Shown here: positions 12,297 through 15,483 of the stretch, piece after piece
How the letters are laid out: each line of letters begins with the position of its first letter
How positions within the stretch are numbered: position 1 is the first letter of the stretch
From: Armatimonadota bacterium
GTDB lineage: Bacteria; Armatimonadota; UBA5829
Assembly (NCBI GenBank): GCA_023474015.1
Contig: JAMCYN010000070.1
Span: forward strand, 8,444 to 23,926
Direction of reading: 5' to 3'
Length of the DNA stretch: 15,483 nt
Position numbers and translations under genes: made by a program
The notes under the pieces: generated by a model
Told to the model about the DNA's origin: nothing
Seen by the model: the letters and a program-made list of their open reading frames with translations, nothing else
The model's database searches: none

Positions 12297-13409
12297 TTGG
12301 CTATACCGCTTGCAAATCCTAAAGCACAATACCTGGCTCTCAAGGACGAGATTTCCACGGCGGTGCAGCAAGTACTTGATTCCGGTCAGTTTATACTCGG
12401 TCCGAACGTGACAGCGCTCGAGTCCGAAGTACCCGCCGTGTGTGGCGCGGGGTATGGGATTTCGGTCAATTCCGGCACGGACGCGATTGTGATCGCGCTC
12501 GCGGCCTGTGGAATCGGACCAGGTGATGAAGTAATCACCACCCCTTTTACGTTCGTGGCCACTACCGAGGCGATTATGATAGTCGGCGCGAAACCGGTCT
12601 ATGCCGACATCGACCCCAGTGATTTTAACCTCGACCCGGCAAATGTCGAGGAGAAGATAACCGACAAAACAAAGGCCATACTGCCGGTCCACCTCTACGG
12701 TCAGTGCGCGGACACCGACAAGCTGGAAGCGATTGCCGTAAAGCACAATCTCAAGATGATCTACGATGGCGCGCAGGCTATCGGCGCGGCGCGTAACAGC
12801 AAAGGCATGGGCGCTTACGGTCACGCTTCGACACTGAGCTTCTATCCCACCAAGAACCTCGGCGGCTGCGGTGACGGCGGAATGGTGCTGATGAATGACG
12901 AGGGACTCGCAACCAGGGCGAAGCAGATGCGCTTTCACGGAATGGATGCGACCTACTCTTATCAGTACGTGGGCTATTGCAGCAGACTCGATGAAATTCA
13001 GGCCGCCATTCTGCGCGTCAAGCTCAAGAAGATACAGGAATGGAACGATGCCCGGCGCGCGAACGCTGCTTACTATATCGAGAACCTTGGAGATCTGCCG
13101 CTTGAGTTGCCGCGAAGCAAACCCGAGAATTATCATATATATCACCAGTTCACCGTGCGCTTCCCCAGACGGGACGAGCTCAAGGCGAAGCTGCAGGAAC
13201 GCGGCGTCGGCTCGGCTGTGTTTTATCCCAGCCCGCTGCACCTCCAGCGCGCTTACCTGAACCTCGGATACAAGCAAGGGGACTTCCCCGAGTCAGAGAG
13301 GGCCGCCCGAGAGGTCTTGAGCCTGCCCGTTTTGCCTGAGCTGTCCGTCGAGGACAGAGAGCTGGTGATGAAGTCCGTCAGGGAGGCAGTGAAGGAAATT
13401 ATGAATTAG
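12297..13409 (+). CDS. DegT/DnrJ/EryC1-family PLP-dependent sugar aminotransferase
   Basis: Encodes 370 residues, normal for the family. These enzymes transfer an amino group, usually from glutamate, to a keto group on a nucleotide-linked sugar. Visible are NSGTDAI (58-64; phosphate contact), TPFTFVATTEA (82-92), YDGAQAIGA (156-164; Asp157 for the PLP nitrogen, Gln160) and the PLP lysine in SFYPTKNLGG (Lys186), then FHGMD and YCSRLDEIQAAILRVKL. I start at TTG 12297 because AAGGAG lies 8 nt upstream. The open frame extends back 40 codons, but that part covers the promoter. The last residues IMN and the TAG are made of heptamer repeat units. The next gene encodes an NDP-sugar pyrophosphorylase, so a modified sugar for a surface polysaccharide is likely. 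The exact sugar is unknown. Confidence 0.94.
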   Translation: MAIPLANPKAQYLALKDEISTAVQQVLDSGQFILGPNVTALESEVPAVCGAGYGISVNSGTDAIVIALAACGIGPGDEVITTPFTFVATTEAIMIVGAKPVYADIDPSDFNLDPANVEEKITDKTKAILPVHLYGQCADTDKLEAIAVKHNLKMIYDGAQAIGAARNSKGMGAYGHASTLSFYPTKNLGGCGDGGMVLMNDEGLATRAKQMRFHGMDATYSYQYVGYCSRLDEIQAAILRVKLKKIQEWNDARRANAAYYIENLGDLPLELPRSKPENYHIYHQFTVRFPRRDELKAKLQERGVGSAVFYPSPLHLQRAYLNLGYKQGDFPESERAAREVLSLPVLPELSVEDRELVMKSVREAVKEIMN

Positions 13410-13491
13410 GAATTTTGAATTATGAATTGAAGCGAGGGCTGGTCCCTTCCCCAATTCAAAATTCACAATTCACAATTCACAATTCAAAATT
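13397..13491. repeat. Inverted pair of heptamer arrays between the sugar genes
   Basis: Five units on the plus strand (AATTATG, AATTAGG, AATTTTG, AATTATG, AATTGAA; 13397-13431) are followed by a unique core, then CAAAATT/CACAATT units (13452-13491), which are the same family read on the other strand. Together they can fold into a long imperfect hairpin. The first units overlap the aminotransferase 3' end and supply its TAG. Confidence 0.88.
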
Positions 13492-13511
13492 TCAGAAAGG
13501 TTTCTCCGCTC

Positions 13512-14570
13512 ATGAAAGCTATGATATTGGCCGCCGGTGTTGGGTCCCGGCTCGATCCGTTAACCCGAAACCTGCCCAAGCCGCTGGTGCCTATTGTCAA
13601 CAAGCCGGTTATGGAGCACATCGTCGAGATGCTGGCGAAGAACGGCTTCAAGGAGATAATGGTCAACCTCCATTACCTCGGCGAGCAAATCCAGGGCTAC
13701 TTCGGCGATGGGAAGAAGTGGGGAGTAAAGATCCACTACTCCCCGGAGGACCGGCTGTGGGGCGACGCGGGCAGCGTCAAACGCTGCGAGAGCTTCTTCG
13801 ACGAGGGCACGTTCGTGGTTGTCGGCGGGGACGATCTGGCCGATATCGACCTGAAGCGCCTCGTGCGCTTTCACGAGCAAAAGAAAGCCCTGGCCACGAT
13901 CGGGCTCTCGCTCGTGGATGACCCCTCGGAATACGGTATCGCGCTATTAAACGACCGCGGGCGCATCACAAGGTTTCTGGAAAAGCCCAAGGGCGAGGTG
14001 GTCTTCAGCAACTCCGCCAACACAGGCGTGTATATCTTCGACAGGCAAGTCCTCGAACTCATTCCCAAAGGGGTCCAATACGGCTTCGGCAATAACCTCT
14101 TCCCCCTCCTCCTCGAACAAAAGACCCGCTTTTACGGGTATCTCACCTCGAGCTACTGGAAAGATGTCGGGAGCCTGAAGCAGTATCAGGAAGCCCACCG
14201 CGACGCGCTCAGTGGTCGGGTGGATATCAAGATTCCGGTGCCCGAAGTAAAGAAGTATGTGTGGATGGGATCGAACGTCGAGATCGATCCGAGCGCCGAA
14301 GTCGGCTACCCCGTTGTCATCGGAAACAACTGTCGTATCGAAAAAGGCGCTAAGCTCCTGGAATACTCGATTTTAGCGGACAACTGCGTACTGGAAGAGG
14401 GCGCGACCGTGAAACAAAGCGTGCTGTGGCACGGCGCGACTGTCATGCGCAACACCATGCTGGAGCGCTGCGTGGTCGGAGAAAAATGCAGCGTGAAATC
14501 GTCCGCGGCGGTGTTTGATGGGGTGATTGTCGATCCGATACGGAGGAATAATAACGGAAAAGAAACTTAA
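13512..14570 (+). CDS. NDP-sugar pyrophosphorylase (sugar-1-phosphate nucleotidyltransferase) with beta-helix tail
   Basis: Encodes 352 residues. The N-terminal nucleotidyltransferase domain (1-235) has LAAGVGSRLDPLTRNLPKPL (6-25; nucleotide and Lys23 contacts), GDAGSV (84-89), VVGGDDLADIDL (103-114; metal-binding Asp), FLEKPKGE (155-162) and YWKDVGSLKQY (215-225). The C-terminal part (about 255-345) shows hexapeptide repeats of a left-handed beta-helix (EIDPSAEVGYPVVIGNNCRI). The architecture is that of GDP-mannose or dNDP-glucose pyrophosphorylases, and the exact nucleotide and sugar are open. The usual NGD of the metal site is GGDD here, a mild variant. AAAGG lies about 11 nt upstream of the ATG. 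It probably shares a transcript with the preceding aminotransferase, and the product would feed surface glycan synthesis. Confidence 0.93.
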   Translation: MKAMILAAGVGSRLDPLTRNLPKPLVPIVNKPVMEHIVEMLAKNGFKEIMVNLHYLGEQIQGYFGDGKKWGVKIHYSPEDRLWGDAGSVKRCESFFDEGTFVVVGGDDLADIDLKRLVRFHEQKKALATIGLSLVDDPSEYGIALLNDRGRITRFLEKPKGEVVFSNSANTGVYIFDRQVLELIPKGVQYGFGNNLFPLLLEQKTRFYGYLTSSYWKDVGSLKQYQEAHRDALSGRVDIKIPVPEVKKYVWMGSNVEIDPSAEVGYPVVIGNNCRIEKGAKLLEYSILADNCVLEEGATVKQSVLWHGATVMRNTMLERCVVGEKCSVKSSAAVFDGVIVDPIRRNNNGKET

Positions 14571-14608
14571 ACACGAAAGCCCGAAAGAGCCGAAAACCCG
14601 AAATTGGG
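14571..14608 (+). repeat. ~8-nt-period CCGAAA array after the pyrophosphorylase stop
   Basis: CGAAA recurs four times at spacings of 8, 9 and 8 nt, starting directly after the TAA at 14568-14570. A short hairpin with arms CGATCT and AGATCG (14638-14651) follows in the space before the convergent DUF5615 gene and may help termination. No T-run is seen. Confidence 0.6.
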
Positions 14609-14660
14609 AAAGGAAGTGTTAGGCATGACGGACCAGACGATCTAGAGATCGGGCCAGAGG

Positions 14661-15020
14661 TCACGTTTCCAGCAGTCTTGCGAAGCGCACTTGTGTGTCG
14701 GTGACTACGACAAAGGCCCCTTGAATCCTGTGCGAGTGGAACTCCAGGAGCCCAGTAATAGCTGCCACCTTTGCGGCCACACTCTGGTCGCGTAGTCGGA
14801 GCAAGACAATACCACTGTGAAGTTTGCCGTCTCGGTAGACTTTTTCGCCGAAGTCCTTGTCGTTTGTAACAAGTATCCTCTCTTCAGCATGCGTCCGATT
14901 GATCACTTCATCATCATCAATTCCACGGGCCTGCTCATAGACGGAAAAGACGTCGTGACCTTGCTCCCGCAGTTGTCGTGCAACCGCTGGACCCGTGCAC
15001 TCGTCTATGATGAACCGCAT
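14661..15020 (-). CDS. DUF5615 PIN-like protein, probable toxin of a toxin-antitoxin pair
   Basis: Encodes 119 residues, a normal length for DUF5615 (PIN-like, Mut7-C related). The acidic residues expected of a PIN-like nuclease site are visible: IIDE (4-7), GIDDDEV (33-39) and TNDKDFGE (52-59), followed by HSGIVLLRLRD (68-78). Such proteins are predicted RNases. The ATG shares one base with the stop of the upstream DUF433 gene (TAATG), so the pair is translationally coupled. Nuclease activity and toxicity are predictions from the family. Confidence 0.92.
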   Translation of the reverse strand: MRFIIDECTGPAVARQLREQGHDVFSVYEQARGIDDDEVINRTHAEERILVTNDKDFGEKVYRDGKLHSGIVLLRLRDQSVAAKVAAITGLLEFHSHRIQGAFVVVTDTQVRFARLLET

Positions 15021-15268
15021 TATGACGCCTCTGCCAACAGCGGCAGGTAATCCGTTTCAGACAAGGACTTTCGTGCAAACAGCAGGCAAGCGAGAATATC
15101 TTCTGTCGCCAGCCCTTGATATTCCTTTATCAAGTCATCTGTGGATGCACCGTGAGCCAAGCGGTCAATGATATATTCAACTGTTAGGCGGGTTCCTTTG
15201 ATAACAGGCTTACCAAGCATCACTTTCGGATCGATCACTATTCGCTCAAGCAATTGTTCGTCCTTCAT
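15020..15268 (-). CDS. DUF433 protein, probable antitoxin
   Basis: Encodes 82 residues. The signature GKPVIKGTRLTVEYI (19-33) is the DUF433 (VapB45-like) core, a small helix-turn-helix-like domain that binds DNA and neutralises the PIN-like partner. I start at the ATG at 15268 because GGAGG (15277-15281) lies 8 nt upstream; the open frame continues 40 codons further but through a -10-like box and a heptamer repeat. The downstream DUF5615 gene overlaps by one base, the antitoxin-first order typical of such modules. Confidence 0.92.
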   Translation of the reverse strand: MKDEQLLERIVIDPKVMLGKPVIKGTRLTVEYIIDRLAHGASTDDLIKEYQGLATEDILACLLFARKSLSETDYLPLLAEAS

Positions 15269-15287
15269 TGCGCCCACCTCCATAATC

Positions 15288-15293
15288 ATTATA
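15288..15293 (-). promoter_or_regulatory. -10 box TATAAT upstream of the DUF433/DUF5615 pair
   Basis: A perfect TATAAT is read on the minus strand 20 nt before the DUF433 ATG. No good -35 is seen at 16-18 nt. If used, the transcript would begin almost at the GGAGG, leaving a leader of about 13 nt. Antitoxin autoregulation could act here, but no clear operator dyad is visible. Confidence 0.4.
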
Positions 15294-15342
15294 CCGTCTT
15301 CGCAGTCTCGCCTTTTCTCCGATGAACCGGGCGATAGAGTGT

Positions 15343-15366
15343 CCTGTACCCTGTTCCCTGTACCCC
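15343..15366 (+). repeat. CCTGTWC heptamer run
   Basis: Units CCTGTAC, CCTGTTC, CCTGTAC and then CCC, the same family as 12157-12173. It lies in the intergenic space upstream of the DUF433 gene. Confidence 0.75.
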
Positions 15367-15431
15367 AGCGCGGCATAGCCGCAACCAAAAAGGGATTTCT
15401 CCTCCATCAGGTGTAGTTTATCTTGTCTTGT

Positions 15432-15460
15432 AGGCGAGTGCCGCATTTGGCCGCTCGCCT
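15432..15460. other. Hairpin-forming sequence near the right edge
   Basis: Arms AGGCGAG (15432-15438) and CTCGCCT (15454-15460) form a 7-bp stem with an inner GCC/GGC pairing. It may be the terminator of a gene beyond the edge or a dispersed repeat. No gene is recognised between 15367 and 15483. Confidence 0.35.
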
Positions 15461-15483
15461 CCTTGCGCATATTTGAGGAGCGC

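Noticed and set aside
12294..13277. 327-codon open frame on the minus strand
   Set aside because: Antisense to the DegT aminotransferase, which has its PLP lysine motif and proper length; the shadow has no known signature.
13397..13491. CRISPR array
   Set aside because: Repeats are 7 nt with no spacers, no repeat of 25-40 nt exists, and there are no cas genes.
15269..15388. N-terminal extension of 40 residues for the DUF433 protein
   Set aside because: It covers a TATAAT box and a heptamer repeat, and the ATG at 15268 has GGAGG 8 nt upstream.
15246..15470. 74-codon minus-strand frame near the right edge
   Set aside because: It overlaps the DUF433 start out of phase and is built partly from the CCTGTWC repeat; I recognise no family.

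Overview
The window (about 55-60% GC by eye) looks like bacterial chromosome. I infer a poorly sampled phylum such as Armatimonadota. The grounds are indirect: many intergenic arrays with a 7-8 nt period that differ in sequence from site to site, a TldD/TldE pair, and an unusual arsenic cluster. No rRNA or other decisive marker is present, so the placement is tentative.

Layout. 1-1203 (minus) is the N-terminal 401 residues of an FGGY carbohydrate kinase that runs off the left edge, with a good sigma70-type promoter behind it. 1204-1593 holds no gene I can name, but it contains a 17-bp exact copy of part of the neighbouring tRNA-Gly(TCC) gene (1594-1669, minus). 1800-4594 (plus) is the tldD-tldE protease pair. 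4655-4700 carries two strong inverted repeats between convergent transcription units.

4721-11772 (all minus) is an arsenic and thiol-redox island in two transcription units. The proximal unit starts at an ArsR-type operator/promoter (8536-8585) and reads arsR, a fused arsC, acr3, arsM and a small cysteine-rich protein. The fused arsC joins a thioredoxin-type arsenate reductase to a domain like MtrA, the cobamide-carrying subunit of the methanogen methyltransferase. The distal unit starts at a second promoter whose -10 box sits exactly at the centre of a different dyad (11794-11830). It reads a small CPNC redox protein, a secreted thioredoxin-like protein, a CcdA-type membrane reductant carrier, an ArsP-type permease and a second exported or membrane-anchored thioredoxin-like protein. 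Together they suggest arsenate reduction (ArsC), arsenite export (Acr3), arsenite methylation (ArsM), export of trivalent methylarsenicals (ArsP), and supply of reducing equivalents to the outside of the membrane (CcdA plus thioredoxins).

Divergent from this, 11916-12137 (plus) encodes a tiny cysteine-rich ferredoxin-like protein. It is followed by a nucleotide-sugar pair with its own promoter: a DegT-type aminotransferase (12297-13409) and an NDP-sugar pyrophosphorylase (13512-14570). At the right edge a DUF433/DUF5615 pair (15020-15268 and 14661-15020, minus) has the layout of a toxin-antitoxin module.

The most interesting observations are the ArsC-MtrA-like fusion that keeps the cobamide-ligand histidine, the dyad centred on a consensus -10 box, the short-period arrays that abut or supply stop codons and often come as inverted pairs, and the partial tRNA duplication.
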